Below are positions 7,185 through 15,111 of a stretch of 64,000 bases of DNA, in pieces (position 1 is the first letter of the stretch; every line of letters starts with the position of its first letter). The stretch is from positions 1 to 64,000 of IMG/VR virus record IMGVR_UViG_3300042260_000483. One strand, written 5' to 3'. The translations under genes and the position numbers were made by a program. The notes below the pieces were generated by a model. It searched no databases and was not told the origin of the DNA. It saw nothing but the letters and a program-made list of their open reading frames with translations. This DNA comes from a virus.

Positions 7185-7310
7185 CTAATTGCCTCTACCC
7201 GTTTTTCTTACTTGTGTTTGTTTGGGTGTTGATTTTGGTTGTATAGTTTTAACTCCCTTTGTTGTTAAGGGTTTCTTTTCATTTTTATTACCAAAGAATT
7301 TACTACTCAT
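7185..7310 (-). CDS. basic hypothetical peptide, 41 aa
   Basis: MSSKFFGNKNEKKPLTTKGVKTI continues into a Lys/Thr/Gln-rich tail ending RKTGRGN. Highly basic and probably disordered. It fits exactly between neighbours with 1-2 bp gaps, the main support for it being a gene. Confidence 0.5.
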   Translation of the reverse strand: MSSKFFGNKNEKKPLTTKGVKTIQPKSTPKQTQVRKTGRGN

Positions 7311-7311
7311 A

Positions 7312-7488
7312 TTATTGTTTCGTTTTAGGTTCTACTTTAACTCTCATACCCCATTTACTACTTGCTAACCATTCTTGACAATTCCAATCCATCCAATACT
7401 TTACCAATTTACCACTCACTTTATCTACGAATCCTTTTTTGGTATCGTTGTGAACCATTGTCAATCTACTTAGTAATCTATCTAACAT
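7312..7488 (-). CDS. hypothetical protein, 58 aa
   Basis: MLDRLLSRLTMVHNDTKKGFVDKVSGKLVKYWMDWNCQEWLASSKWGMRV is a compact basic, tryptophan-rich protein. It is tightly packed between neighbours (1-3 bp). No family recognised. Confidence 0.55.
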   Translation of the reverse strand: MLDRLLSRLTMVHNDTKKGFVDKVSGKLVKYWMDWNCQEWLASSKWGMRVKVEPKTKQ

Positions 7489-7491
7489 AAC

Positions 7492-7698
7492 TTATTTTGT
7501 TTTTTTAATTGCCGTTTTTGATACTCGCTCCATTACAATAATAACTGCACCATATCCAATATATTCTTCTTTACTTATATCCATTTTTAAGTATGCATGT
7601 AATAATATTAAGAAATAACCGATATATCTTAAATTAATAATCCATTCGATTATTCCCCACTTTTTAATGGCAGATAGTATTTGTTTATTTATTCCCAT
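7492..7698 (-). CDS. small membrane protein, 68 aa
   Basis: One or two hydrophobic segments (WIINLRYIGYFLILLHAYL and EYIGYGAVIIVMERV) with a basic C-terminus (KTAIKKTK). The size and topology would fit a holin-like protein, but it is far from the endolysin gene at 48.7 kb, so I do not assign one. Confidence 0.6.
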   Translation of the reverse strand: MGINKQILSAIKKWGIIEWIINLRYIGYFLILLHAYLKMDISKEEYIGYGAVIIVMERVSKTAIKKTK

Positions 7699-7855
7699 TT
7701 CTTCGTCTTATTTCTGCTAGGATTTTGTTTATTTTATATCTTGTGTTTTGGATTCTAATATCTACAATCCACTTACCCAAAGGATAACTTGGATTATATG
7801 ACTGTAATAGTCTTAATCTCTCATTGAGCTGTTTCAAATCCTTAAATAACGCCAT
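7685..7855 (-). CDS. basic helical peptide, 56 aa
   Basis: MALFKDLKQLNERLRLLQSY ... WIVDIRIQNTRYKINKILAEIRRRNGNK. Two amphipathic, arginine/lysine-rich helices. It overlaps the start of the 7492-7698 gene by 14 nt and follows the 7857 gene by 1 nt, which is operon-like packing. Function unknown. Confidence 0.55.
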   Translation of the reverse strand: MALFKDLKQLNERLRLLQSYNPSYPLGKWIVDIRIQNTRYKINKILAEIRRRNGNK

Positions 7856-7856
7856 T

Positions 7857-8414
7857 TTATTTAATCTCTTGATATAAGGTAGTTTTTATATCGTTTGTTA
7901 AATTATATTGTTTATCAAATGCATCCTTTTCCCAAGGACGGTCATCGTATGATAGTGCTGGAATATATTCTTTACCTTCCCAAAATACGGAGGTAGTTCC
8001 TTTAATCAATTGCTTTGTTTCAGTTTGTTTTAGATGAATCAATTCATGTGATAGGACTTCAATCGATGCAGTTCTACTTAAATCTACGATATATATGACG
8101 TATTGTTCATCCTTACCAACTATGAATGCTTTCAAATCTAAGGTAGGTTCTTTTGATTTCAACATATCTAAGATATCTGCAGATAATGGACGTATAATTA
8201 CGACCATATCTTTCAATTCCAATTTATCCAATCCCACACTAACAATCGTATCCATATACGAATGCTCTGTTTGATTGAATACAATATTACTTGGACTTAA
8301 TTGAATTCGTGCGAAAGGAGTTTCTTTATTTAAGGATTTAAATAAGAAAAATAATAGTATCAGAGTTATTACCCCACCTATTATTAAAATAGTCTTTTTA
8401 TTGATAGATTTCAT
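7857..8414 (-). CDS. membrane-anchored HExxH metallopeptidase-like protein
   Basis: 185 residues. An N-terminal transmembrane anchor (TILIIGGVITLILLFFLF) is followed by an extracytoplasmic domain. That domain has ASIEVLSHELIHLKQTE, a HExxH zinc site with trailing His and Gln, then an acidic LSYDDRPWEKDAFD segment. This resembles DUF4157-like or eCIS-core-like peptidase cores. The active domain is predicted outside the cytoplasmic membrane. Substrate unknown. It overlaps the 8398 gene by 17 nt. Confidence 0.6.
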   Translation of the reverse strand: MKSINKKTILIIGGVITLILLFFLFKSLNKETPFARIQLSPSNIVFNQTEHSYMDTIVSVGLDKLELKDMVVIIRPLSADILDMLKSKEPTLDLKAFIVGKDEQYVIYIVDLSRTASIEVLSHELIHLKQTETKQLIKGTTSVFWEGKEYIPALSYDDRPWEKDAFDKQYNLTNDIKTTLYQEIK

Positions 8415-8637
8415 CTAATATATTTTTTACTATAACACAATCTTCATATCGTTCTTCGCCTTCCAACCATTTCAATATTTCCATTAACTGAATTTGTGGT
8501 ATAAGACCTAATATTGTTTTCTTTCGAATCGTTCCTTTACGAAAACAATCCAACATCCACCCCAATGAATTTATCCGCATCTCAAACGCATTTGAACGTT
8601 GTATATGATCCATATGATAAAATTCTTCGGGTGTCAT
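8398..8637 (-). CDS. hypothetical protein with UVR-like C-terminal helix
   Basis: 79 residues. The C-terminal part ILKWLEGEERYEDCVIVKNILDEIYQ resembles the helical hairpin of UVR motifs (acidic-x-x-Y-E-x-A-x-x-x-R-D) in UvrB and UvrC. The rest is unrecognised. An ATATTTATA motif sits only 6 nt upstream of the start. The role is uncertain and the UVR similarity is short. Confidence 0.55.
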   Translation of the reverse strand: MTPEEFYHMDHIQRSNAFEMRINSLGWMLDCFRKGTIRKKTILGLIPQIQLMEILKWLEGEERYEDCVIVKNILDEIYQ

Positions 8638-8668
8638 TTATATATAAATATCTTAAAGCAAAAATAAC

Positions 8669-9235
8669 TTAAAATAAATCACTTATAACGTCCGATTCCA
8701 CTCTTTTTAGATATTTTTGTCTTTGCTCTGATGATACGAATGGGACACTCCAAAATTGTCTTGTTTTTGTTTTAAACCATCCAAAGACAAATGAATACAC
8801 TCCCATTACTAATCTTAATTTTACCGAATTCAAATACAATGAAACTACCGGTAGTGCAGGTGCACCATGTGTTAGATATGTTCTAACCTTTTTATCACTT
8901 AATAATGGTTTTGGGTATCCATACAATTTTGTAATTGGGACAAAGTTATATGCAAAACCAGGTGTAAATATTTGGTCAAAAAATGATTCCAATGCCGGTG
9001 TGCATCTAAACCACCATACCGGTGATATGATATAAATTCTATCTGCCCATTGAATTAATTCTTTATATTCTTTTACTTTTTCTTTTCCAAAATCAAATGT
9101 TGTATTTTCTTCATACAAATCAATCGTATAAACTTCTTCGTTATTTGTTTTTAAAGTGTTGTTAATCGTTCGTTGAATACCACTATGGCAAAAACTATTT
9201 TTGGCTGGATGTGATATTATTATCAGATTTTTCAT
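8669..9235 (-). CDS. NAD(P)H quinone reductase-like flavodoxin-fold protein
   Basis: 188 residues, Flavodoxin_2 family. MKNLIIISHPAKNSFCHSGI is the N-terminal FMN/FAD phosphate-binding strand and loop. SPVWWFRCTPALESFFDQIFTPGFAY is the characteristic flavin- and substrate-binding block, and THGAP occupies the third loop. Homologues reduce quinones or act as general-stress FMN reductases in the cytoplasm. This is unusual in a phage and may protect redox balance during infection. It sits next to the DUF2805 gene. Confidence 0.75.
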   Translation of the reverse strand: MKNLIIISHPAKNSFCHSGIQRTINNTLKTNNEEVYTIDLYEENTTFDFGKEKVKEYKELIQWADRIYIISPVWWFRCTPALESFFDQIFTPGFAYNFVPITKLYGYPKPLLSDKKVRTYLTHGAPALPVVSLYLNSVKLRLVMGVYSFVFGWFKTKTRQFWSVPFVSSEQRQKYLKRVESDVISDLF

Positions 9236-9236
9236 A

Positions 9237-9506
9237 TTATTTTTTACTTATTTTGTTATTTGAAATGGTTGTTTGCCTACTACATTTGAATCTGACAATT
9301 TCTTCATTTCTCTTTTTAAGGTGTTTTTGGCTTACACCCTCATTTACTCTTTTTCTCCATAGTTTAAAACTACTTTCTTTTAATTCACTTCGCATCAATT
9401 TTATTACATCGGATTCAGTTAATCCGAATTGAAATGTTATTGCCTCGAATGGAGTTCTATCTTCCCAAGCCATTTCAATGATACGGTCTATCTGCTCTAA
9501 CGTCAT
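9237..9506 (-). CDS. DUF2805 / TIGR03643 family protein
   Basis: 89 residues. The N-terminal two-thirds match this small family closely: MTLEQIDRIIEMAWEDRTPF, then FQFGLTESDVIKLMR, then SSFKLWRKRVNEG, and finally RFKC. It is a basic helix-turn-helix-like protein of unknown function, common in marine Bacteroidota and Proteobacteria. The family position is recognised, the function is not known, and acquisition from a host is likely. Confidence 0.75.
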   Translation of the reverse strand: MTLEQIDRIIEMAWEDRTPFEAITFQFGLTESDVIKLMRSELKESSFKLWRKRVNEGVSQKHLKKRNEEIVRFKCSRQTTISNNKISKK

Positions 9507-9508
9507 TT

Positions 9509-9661
9509 TTAAAATCGATTAAAAATCTCTTCGAAGTGTTTTTTTGCCTGTTCTTTTATCGAATCTATCAATTTTGGTTTGATTTCCGAATCTTTTTTTC
9601 CTTTAAGTCTTGCCTCTCGTATGTTAAAACTTACGATTTCTGGTTTTTTAGTTTCTTTCAT
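9509..9661 (-). CDS. small basic hypothetical protein, 50 aa
   Basis: MKETKKPEIVSFNIREARLKGKKDSEIKPKLIDSIKEQAKKHFEEIFNRF. Lys/Glu-rich and helical. It fits between the DUF2805 gene (2 bp gap) and the SGNH gene (4 bp gap). No family recognised. Confidence 0.55.
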   Translation of the reverse strand: MKETKKPEIVSFNIREARLKGKKDSEIKPKLIDSIKEQAKKHFEEIFNRF

Positions 9662-9665
9662 AATA

Positions 9666-10373
9666 TTAAATTAAATGGTCTGCCCATATTTTATGTGATA
9701 TTGCTGATGGATGATTTCGTTCTAATAAATCACCACCATTTTGTTTGATATAACTATACATAGTTTCACTTTTAAATTCAGGTGGTAATTGATTCCATAG
9801 TGATTTTAAATCAGTTTGATGTGTTGGTCTTCCATAAGAATCGATTAACGTATCTGGTTCATTAGGAAAATTATATTCATAAAACGTATTAAAAAAGTAA
9901 TATGGTATATCGTTTTTATCTAAAAAAGATGTCAATCCGATTATATGATTAAAAGTTCTGATATATGACGGAATATCTTCTGTTTGATTCAATACGAATT
10001 GGTCTTCGGTAGTTCTGTTTGAATCATTCTCACCCCATTTATCATATCCCACCCACAAACGTTCTTGTTGGTATTTCTCACCTGTCCACCATTCAAATCT
10101 TGTTGGTGATGTCCATCCAATTGTTATGAATAAATTATCAGATTTTACCCAACCCGTTTCTTCACTCCAAACAACTTTATTTTCTAACCAATGTGAAACA
10201 TCTCGCATAGTTTGGCGATAGATATAATCATTCGATACTCCGGCAGATGCGTTATTACAATCTTCCCATCCAAACTGATTTGCTATGTGATGTGAAAATC
10301 TTTCAGTTTGTTTAGTTTCCAATTCTGCACCCCATACTACTGAATCACCATGAGAATATAAAATTGTTTTCAT
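9666..10373 (-). CDS. SGNH/GDSL hydrolase-like protein 1
   Basis: 235 residues. Block I is YSHGDSVVWGAE with the presumed catalytic Ser. Block II corresponds to NNASAGVSNDY and carries the Gly. Block V is LERNHPSAISHKIWADHL with the presumed catalytic His. Such proteins remove or add acyl groups on glycans. No signal peptide is present, so it would act in the cytoplasm or in the virion. The start overlaps the stop of the 10370 glycosyltransferase (ATGA), linking it to sugar chemistry. Confidence 0.7.
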   Translation of the reverse strand: MKTILYSHGDSVVWGAELETKQTERFSHHIANQFGWEDCNNASAGVSNDYIYRQTMRDVSHWLENKVVWSEETGWVKSDNLFITIGWTSPTRFEWWTGEKYQQERLWVGYDKWGENDSNRTTEDQFVLNQTEDIPSYIRTFNHIIGLTSFLDKNDIPYYFFNTFYEYNFPNEPDTLIDSYGRPTHQTDLKSLWNQLPPEFKSETMYSYIKQNGGDLLERNHPSAISHKIWADHLI

Positions 10374-11209
10374 ATTAATTTTTGTTTAATTTTGTTTTTC
10401 TGGTTGTAGGTATTCCAAATTGGATAAAATTTTAAATTATTAGAATTCCACGGAGGAAAAAAACTAAAAAAATGTAATGCTATTTTATCTGTATAATCAT
10501 TTGTATCCATATACCCATTTTCTAATTTACTCAAATCCCAATCAATATCATCCATTGCAGGATTTCGATTTACAAATCCATCTCCAATGTCTAACCATTT
10601 TTCAAAAAAGACAAGATTAAATATAGATTGGTCCCACCAACTATTTCTAGCAAGATGGTATTTGCAATAATAGTAAAGATACGAATTATATAATTTTGTT
10701 AAATAATCAAATTTAATCATATCTGTATGGTATAACATGAAACAAGTTTGAAATGCATCACCATCACCATATTTTTCTAAAATTAAATTCTTCTCTACTA
10801 ATTGTTCATCGGTTAAAATAGAATCATTTTCATAAAAATGTTTTATGAATGAATAACTATCTTTTTTAGTATATAAAAATTCCTTACTTTTTTCTGCTAA
10901 GTTTAGTTCTATTGGATTTAAAAACAAAACATCTAAATCTGAATACAATACCCAATCCCATTTTGAAAAATACTCATCAAACATATACATTTTGTAAAAA
11001 TGTATTGGTGGATTTTCTGGTAATATTGGTGCTCGGAATATATGAACACCGAATTCTTTGAGTTGATTAGTTAATTCAATATCAGTATCATTTGCTACGA
11101 TTAAACAAAATTCACCATCCCATTTTCCCATTTCTAATGAGCTTTCAATAAGTGGTAAAAAATATTTTATATATTCTGAATTTGCTACTGAAACTAATAC
11201 TTTATTCAT
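10370..11209 (-). CDS. glycosyltransferase, GT-A fold with DxD motif
   Basis: 279 residues. The N-terminal Rossmann-like half (KVLVSVANSEYIKYFLPLIESSL) leads to WDWVLYSDLDVLFLNP, a metal-binding DxD placed as in GT8-type enzymes. AFQTCFMLYHTDM and SWWDQSIFNLVF resemble the acceptor-side motifs. It probably transfers a sugar from a nucleotide donor in the cytoplasm. Neighbours (SGNH, DegT-like) indicate an operon for a modified glycan. Confidence 0.75.
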   Translation of the reverse strand: MNKVLVSVANSEYIKYFLPLIESSLEMGKWDGEFCLIVANDTDIELTNQLKEFGVHIFRAPILPENPPIHFYKMYMFDEYFSKWDWVLYSDLDVLFLNPIELNLAEKSKEFLYTKKDSYSFIKHFYENDSILTDEQLVEKNLILEKYGDGDAFQTCFMLYHTDMIKFDYLTKLYNSYLYYYCKYHLARNSWWDQSIFNLVFFEKWLDIGDGFVNRNPAMDDIDWDLSKLENGYMDTNDYTDKIALHFFSFFPPWNSNNLKFYPIWNTYNQKNKIKQKLI

Positions 11210-11211
11210 TT

Positions 11212-11835
11212 TTATTGAAATATTCTTTCATTACTCAAATCTTTATACATCCAACTACCACCACAATGTGCGTTCATTGCATGAATTTTCGGTGAATGGA
11301 ATATTTCCAATCCTTTTATTGCTTGTTCTGGTGTCATATACATATGCCAACCAACACACTCAAATTCATCATCTGCATACATTTTATTCGTATGTCTTCC
11401 ATCGTATATCATTGGTCTTGCCCACTCATTAAACTTCTCATCGTTTGTGAGTATCATACCACCTGTCCCAATATTTAAGATTTTTTTAAGATGAAATGAA
11501 AGTATCATAAAATTTTCGTTATCATACATACCTTCATAGAATGCAGTTGCAGCATCTACTATCGGTGCACCTTCAAATTTATATAACCCACCCCATTCAT
11601 AATCTTCAAATACAGGTTTGTTACCTGAAAGAATTATTTGGTTTGGGACTGAAACATAGGTTCTTGAAGGTATTCCAATTTCTTGTCCTACTATACCTAA
11701 ATAATGTAATACTAACCGAATTGCGTTTGAATTTGAATCACATGCAACTGCGTATTTTGAACCACAATATTTTGCTATTTCAGTTTCAAAATGTGTCACC
11801 CAATCCCATGGGTCATTAATTATATAATTTTCCAT
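11212..11835 (-). CDS. short DegT/DnrJ/EryC1-type aminotransferase
   Basis: About 207 residues from the ATG at 11835 (MENYIINDPWDWV). It keeps the N-terminal half of the PLP-dependent sugar aminotransferases: KYCGSKYAVACDSNSNAI, PSRTYVSVPN, PIVDAATAF. The lysine region is also kept (SFHLKKILNIGTGGMILTND), with a candidate PLP-binding Lys. The family is usually 360-400 residues, and the C-terminal domain is missing. No frameshifted remainder was found downstream, so it may be a minimal enzyme or a decayed one. Confidence 0.7.
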   Translation of the reverse strand: MENYIINDPWDWVTHFETEIAKYCGSKYAVACDSNSNAIRLVLHYLGIVGQEIGIPSRTYVSVPNQIILSGNKPVFEDYEWGGLYKFEGAPIVDAATAFYEGMYDNENFMILSFHLKKILNIGTGGMILTNDEKFNEWARPMIYDGRHTNKMYADDEFECVGWHMYMTPEQAIKGLEIFHSPKIHAMNAHCGGSWMYKDLSNERIFQ

Positions 11836-12781
11836 ATTGTTTTTTTTCAATTTTACAGATTTCAATCATTGGGACCAAATTATTATATACAAATTCTCGC
11901 ATCATTTGTGGAGATGGATGACCCCACCCATTTGGTTGTATTTTTAAATACTCATCATATGTCTTAACTCCATCCCAAGCAAATTCTTGAAATACTGGTG
12001 TATCATTTCTTCTATTATCAATAGTCCATTCTAACAATCCATTATAATTTTTATAGTGCCAGTGATTTGGTGAATCAATTGGTAATTTATCTATATAAGG
12101 TTTTAAAACTTCATACTCTTCAAACCATAATTTTTTTGTAGGAATAGATGAATCATTATTAGGTGCACCGAAGTAACATTCTTTTGCTTCAACTGAATAT
12201 GGATTTCTCATACTCATATAGTAAGTATCAATTGAATGTTCTTTACAAGTTTTTTCTAATAATAACCACATTTCTAACCAATGCATCGTTTGGTTTATGA
12301 TATTATTCCAATTTATATCCAATTCCCAATATTTTATTGCATTTTCTATACCGAAGAATTGCATGGCAGAATCCGGGCCATCGGGTGGAGTGAATCCACC
12401 TGTTAAATAATAAACACCTTTAGTTGTTTCCCAATTTGGATTATAAACTAAAGTATGTCCTAAAAAATGATTTTCTTTTTTAAAATCTTTATGTAAATAT
12501 ATAGCCTGTCTTGTAGGGTCAGACCATTGCGTGAATACTGATATGTTCCAGGGTTTAACTCCTTCTTTAATCAATCTATCGATGTGATATAAAAGTATTC
12601 TACACATGGATACGTTATCATTAGTTGCACCACCATAGTTCAATACTTTATACCCATCGCCCAAATATTCTTGAAGAAAATATGGCCATGATAATCTGTT
12701 ATCATCAGTTGGTTCTAAGTCATTTGGATTTAATCTTACATTATTTGTAAATGAACAACCAGTTGTTAAAACGTATTTCAT
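11816..12781 (-). CDS. SGNH/GDSL hydrolase-like protein 2
   Basis: 321 residues. Block I is VLTTGCSFTNNVRLNPND (Cys replaces Asp before the Ser), followed by VLNYGGATNDNVSMC as block II. Block V is GWGHPSPQMMREFVY. The large tryptophan-rich insertion between blocks is shared only loosely with the other SGNH proteins. It overlaps the aminotransferase start by 20 nt. Esterase or acyltransferase activity is inferred from the fold. Confidence 0.65.
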   Translation of the reverse strand: MKYVLTTGCSFTNNVRLNPNDLEPTDDNRLSWPYFLQEYLGDGYKVLNYGGATNDNVSMCRILLYHIDRLIKEGVKPWNISVFTQWSDPTRQAIYLHKDFKKENHFLGHTLVYNPNWETTKGVYYLTGGFTPPDGPDSAMQFFGIENAIKYWELDINWNNIINQTMHWLEMWLLLEKTCKEHSIDTYYMSMRNPYSVEAKECYFGAPNNDSSIPTKKLWFEEYEVLKPYIDKLPIDSPNHWHYKNYNGLLEWTIDNRRNDTPVFQEFAWDGVKTYDEYLKIQPNGWGHPSPQMMREFVYNNLVPMIEICKIEKKQYGKLYN

Positions 12782-12786
12782 TTTAT

Positions 12787-13569
12787 TTATTTTTTGGAAT
12801 TGTAACCATAATCTTCACCACCATTGCCTACGAAATGACCATTCCAACTTTCTTCTTCATGAAGTTTGTGATGTGAATATTCGTTTGATTTATAAGTGCT
12901 ACGATGTGGTGGATTATCTTTATCTGGTTCTGAAGTAGAAACATAGTAAAAAAATCTGATTGCACATCTACCATACACATCATCAGGACAATCTACTTCA
13001 CTAACGGAATGAACCGGTCCTTTTGGAACATTTTCGTTAATAATAAATCTATTAAATAATGGTGGGACTGAATCTATTATTTTAGAAGATGAATCTAAAT
13101 CAGGGTTTCCACTCCACGTAACGTTATGACCACCCCATTCAGATTTCCAATTGGGAGTTATGTATAATAATGCAGTAAGTTTTCGATGTAACCTAATTCT
13201 ATCATTCCAATTAAAATCATAATGTGGTGAAAGAATTGTTCCTTTTCTCAAAATAGAATAACCTGCACCAACTAAATGTGGGTCTGGTAATAACCCTACA
13301 ATTCCAGTCATATTTTCAAGTTGATATAAGAACTCACCTGAATGCATTATATCGTATGTAACTCGATGTGCAGTTGGTAGTGAAATTAAATCATTGAACT
13401 CTTCCATACGAGAACCTGCTCTTGTAAAAACTGTCCATCCACCTTTCGGAGCGTTCATACACTCTTCATATAGTTTCATACAAGTTTCTTCATCTAAGAA
13501 ATTATCGATTACAACTCTTGGATAGCCTTCTGATTTATTTTTTTCCCACTCTAATTTTTTATTAATCAT
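12787..13569 (-). CDS. 2-oxoglutarate/Fe(II)-dependent oxygenase (prolyl-4-hydroxylase-like)
   Basis: 260 residues. Iron ligands are visible as LSPHYDFNW (H-x-D) and GPVHSVSEV (distal His). The 2-oxoglutarate-binding Arg is in GRCAIRFFYYV. GRKLTALLYI-like and WGGHNVTWSG segments fit the double-stranded beta-helix. These enzymes hydroxylate proteins, nucleotides or small molecules. Phage 2OG oxygenases are common, and context here suggests modification of a sugar or surface protein. Cytoplasmic. Confidence 0.8.
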   Translation of the reverse strand: MINKKLEWEKNKSEGYPRVVIDNFLDEETCMKLYEECMNAPKGGWTVFTRAGSRMEEFNDLISLPTAHRVTYDIMHSGEFLYQLENMTGIVGLLPDPHLVGAGYSILRKGTILSPHYDFNWNDRIRLHRKLTALLYITPNWKSEWGGHNVTWSGNPDLDSSSKIIDSVPPLFNRFIINENVPKGPVHSVSEVDCPDDVYGRCAIRFFYYVSTSEPDKDNPPHRSTYKSNEYSHHKLHEEESWNGHFVGNGGEDYGYNSKK

Positions 13570-13571
13570 AG

Positions 13572-14486
13572 TTATTTATTTAAAAATGATTGCAATTTTG
13601 GTTTTAAATATGTTTCTTCAAACGAAATTTGTACTTGGTTATTTGGGTGCATCCCTAAACGATTATCACCCATTTCTAAATTGTAATCTTTAAATACGGT
13701 TTTATCATAATTATCAATTGTAAATTCATCCAATCCGCCAAATGTTTGATTATCATTTGTATGTAAAATAAATTTATCAAAATCAATGGTATCAAACAAT
13801 ATTTTTATAGGTTCGGATATTTTAGAAATATCAAAATTATTTTTTAAATTTGGTAAATTATAAGTTTTAATACCAGAATAACTATGTTTTAAAAAAGTAT
13901 CATAATACCATCCTTCAATGACGTTACTCATAAAGAAAGCAGAATATTCAATATTATTATTGTTTAAAAAATGCTGAATTATAAGTATAGTTTCAACGTA
14001 TTCCTGAATATGATCAATTATATCTTTTTTATTCGAATATTCAGTTTCATCTTCAATCCATTGTTTAATTTCATATGGAAACTTATCTACATTACCATCG
14101 GAAAAGGTGGTATATAAATTATTATTTAATTTAAAATATCCTTCACGATATGAATCATATATTAAGTTTCCCCAATCTCTAGAATGCATTTTGGGTGAAA
14201 GGTTTTCTAATATGGTATTTACAAATTCAGTTGGAATTCGTTTGGTATTTCTACCTATTTGTGTGCAATCAAATACAATGCGTATATTATCTGCAGAGAA
14301 TCCTATATTTAATGCATGATTAACTAAATGAATAATTAATTCTTTTGTAAATTGTATAGAAGATGCAGGTGCACCGAAGTTTTTTATATCGGTTGAATTG
14401 AAATTAAGTATAGTATCGTTTTTGAAACTATCTAAACCCAATGAGTAACTACACCCGGTTGATATGATTATCTTCCTACTATCCAT
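13572..14486 (-). CDS. SGNH/GDSL hydrolase-like protein 3
   Basis: 304 residues. IISTGCSYSLGLDSF carries the presumed nucleophile, FGAPASS the second block, and LGMHPNNQVQISFEE the terminal His block. The middle is long, Asn/Ile/Asp-rich and diverged. In transcription order it follows a DUF2061 membrane gene, the same order as the SGNH/DUF2061 pair at 33.8-34.9 kb. Confidence 0.6.
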   Translation of the reverse strand: MDSRKIIISTGCSYSLGLDSFKNDTILNFNSTDIKNFGAPASSIQFTKELIIHLVNHALNIGFSADNIRIVFDCTQIGRNTKRIPTEFVNTILENLSPKMHSRDWGNLIYDSYREGYFKLNNNLYTTFSDGNVDKFPYEIKQWIEDETEYSNKKDIIDHIQEYVETILIIQHFLNNNNIEYSAFFMSNVIEGWYYDTFLKHSYSGIKTYNLPNLKNNFDISKISEPIKILFDTIDFDKFILHTNDNQTFGGLDEFTIDNYDKTVFKDYNLEMGDNRLGMHPNNQVQISFEETYLKPKLQSFLNK

Positions 14487-14488
14487 TT

Positions 14489-14707
14489 TTATTTATTTTC
14501 AGTGTATCTACCATAATTTATTTTTGACCAAATCCTCTCATAAAAATACATAATGAGTAACCCGGTTACATTCATAGCAATTGCTTTTATTAGATTTCCA
14601 TTAAAGAATCCAACTGATAAAATTGTATATGAATTTAATGTAGCAATCAATCTCCATAATATAGATTTAAGTAAACTTCGTTTCTTAGTTTCTACTATAT
14701 CACTCAT
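14489..14707 (-). CDS. DUF2061 membrane protein 1
   Basis: About 72 residues from the ATG at 14707 (MSDIVETKKRSLLKSILWRL). Two transmembrane helices: ATLNSYTILSVGFF and AIAMNVTGLLIMYFYERIW. The R-S-L-x-K-x-x-x-W-R opening and Y-E-R-I-W ending are typical of DUF2061. The family often sits beside sulfate-activation genes in bacteria, and a second copy here does so at 34.7 kb. It overlaps the upstream gene's stop. Function unknown. Confidence 0.75.
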   Translation of the reverse strand: MSDIVETKKRSLLKSILWRLIATLNSYTILSVGFFNGNLIKAIAMNVTGLLIMYFYERIWSKINYGRYTENK

Positions 14708-15111
14708 TACCAACTAATTTCCCAATCCTTAAATTCATCTGCGATACAATCAATTTTGTAATCTTTTCTACCACCAACTTTAGATTGAATTTGATTTTTT
14801 GCAGTATTTCGGATTCCGTTTAATCCGTGTGTAAGTAGTAATTTATTACCTGCATCTACTCCTGCTCTTGCATTAGATTCGTTCGTCCAAATATGTAAAT
14901 TCATCTGTGATAAAACTACAATTGCTCTGATAAATTCCCCATCCAATTCAAAATCACCTGATTCTAAAATTAAATTAATATCATGAACAATATCTTTGAT
15001 TTCATCACCATATTCAGATTTATGTTCGGTGATGAATACTTCTTTTAACTGAATAATTGATAATCTATCAATTAGTTCTCCCAATGTGGGTAAATATTTT
15101 CTTGTTTTCAT
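14707..15111 (-). CDS. conserved hypothetical protein, 134 aa
   Basis: MKTRKYLPTLGELIDRLSIIQLKEVFITEHKSEYGDEI is a motif I associate with small proteins beside glycosyltransferases in bacteria and phages, but I know no function for it. All-helical prediction, with conserved-looking NLHIWTNESNARAG. It overlaps neighbours by 1 nt on both sides. Confidence 0.6.
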   Translation of the reverse strand: MKTRKYLPTLGELIDRLSIIQLKEVFITEHKSEYGDEIKDIVHDINLILESGDFELDGEFIRAIVVLSQMNLHIWTNESNARAGVDAGNKLLLTHGLNGIRNTAKNQIQSKVGGRKDYKIDCIADEFKDWEISW

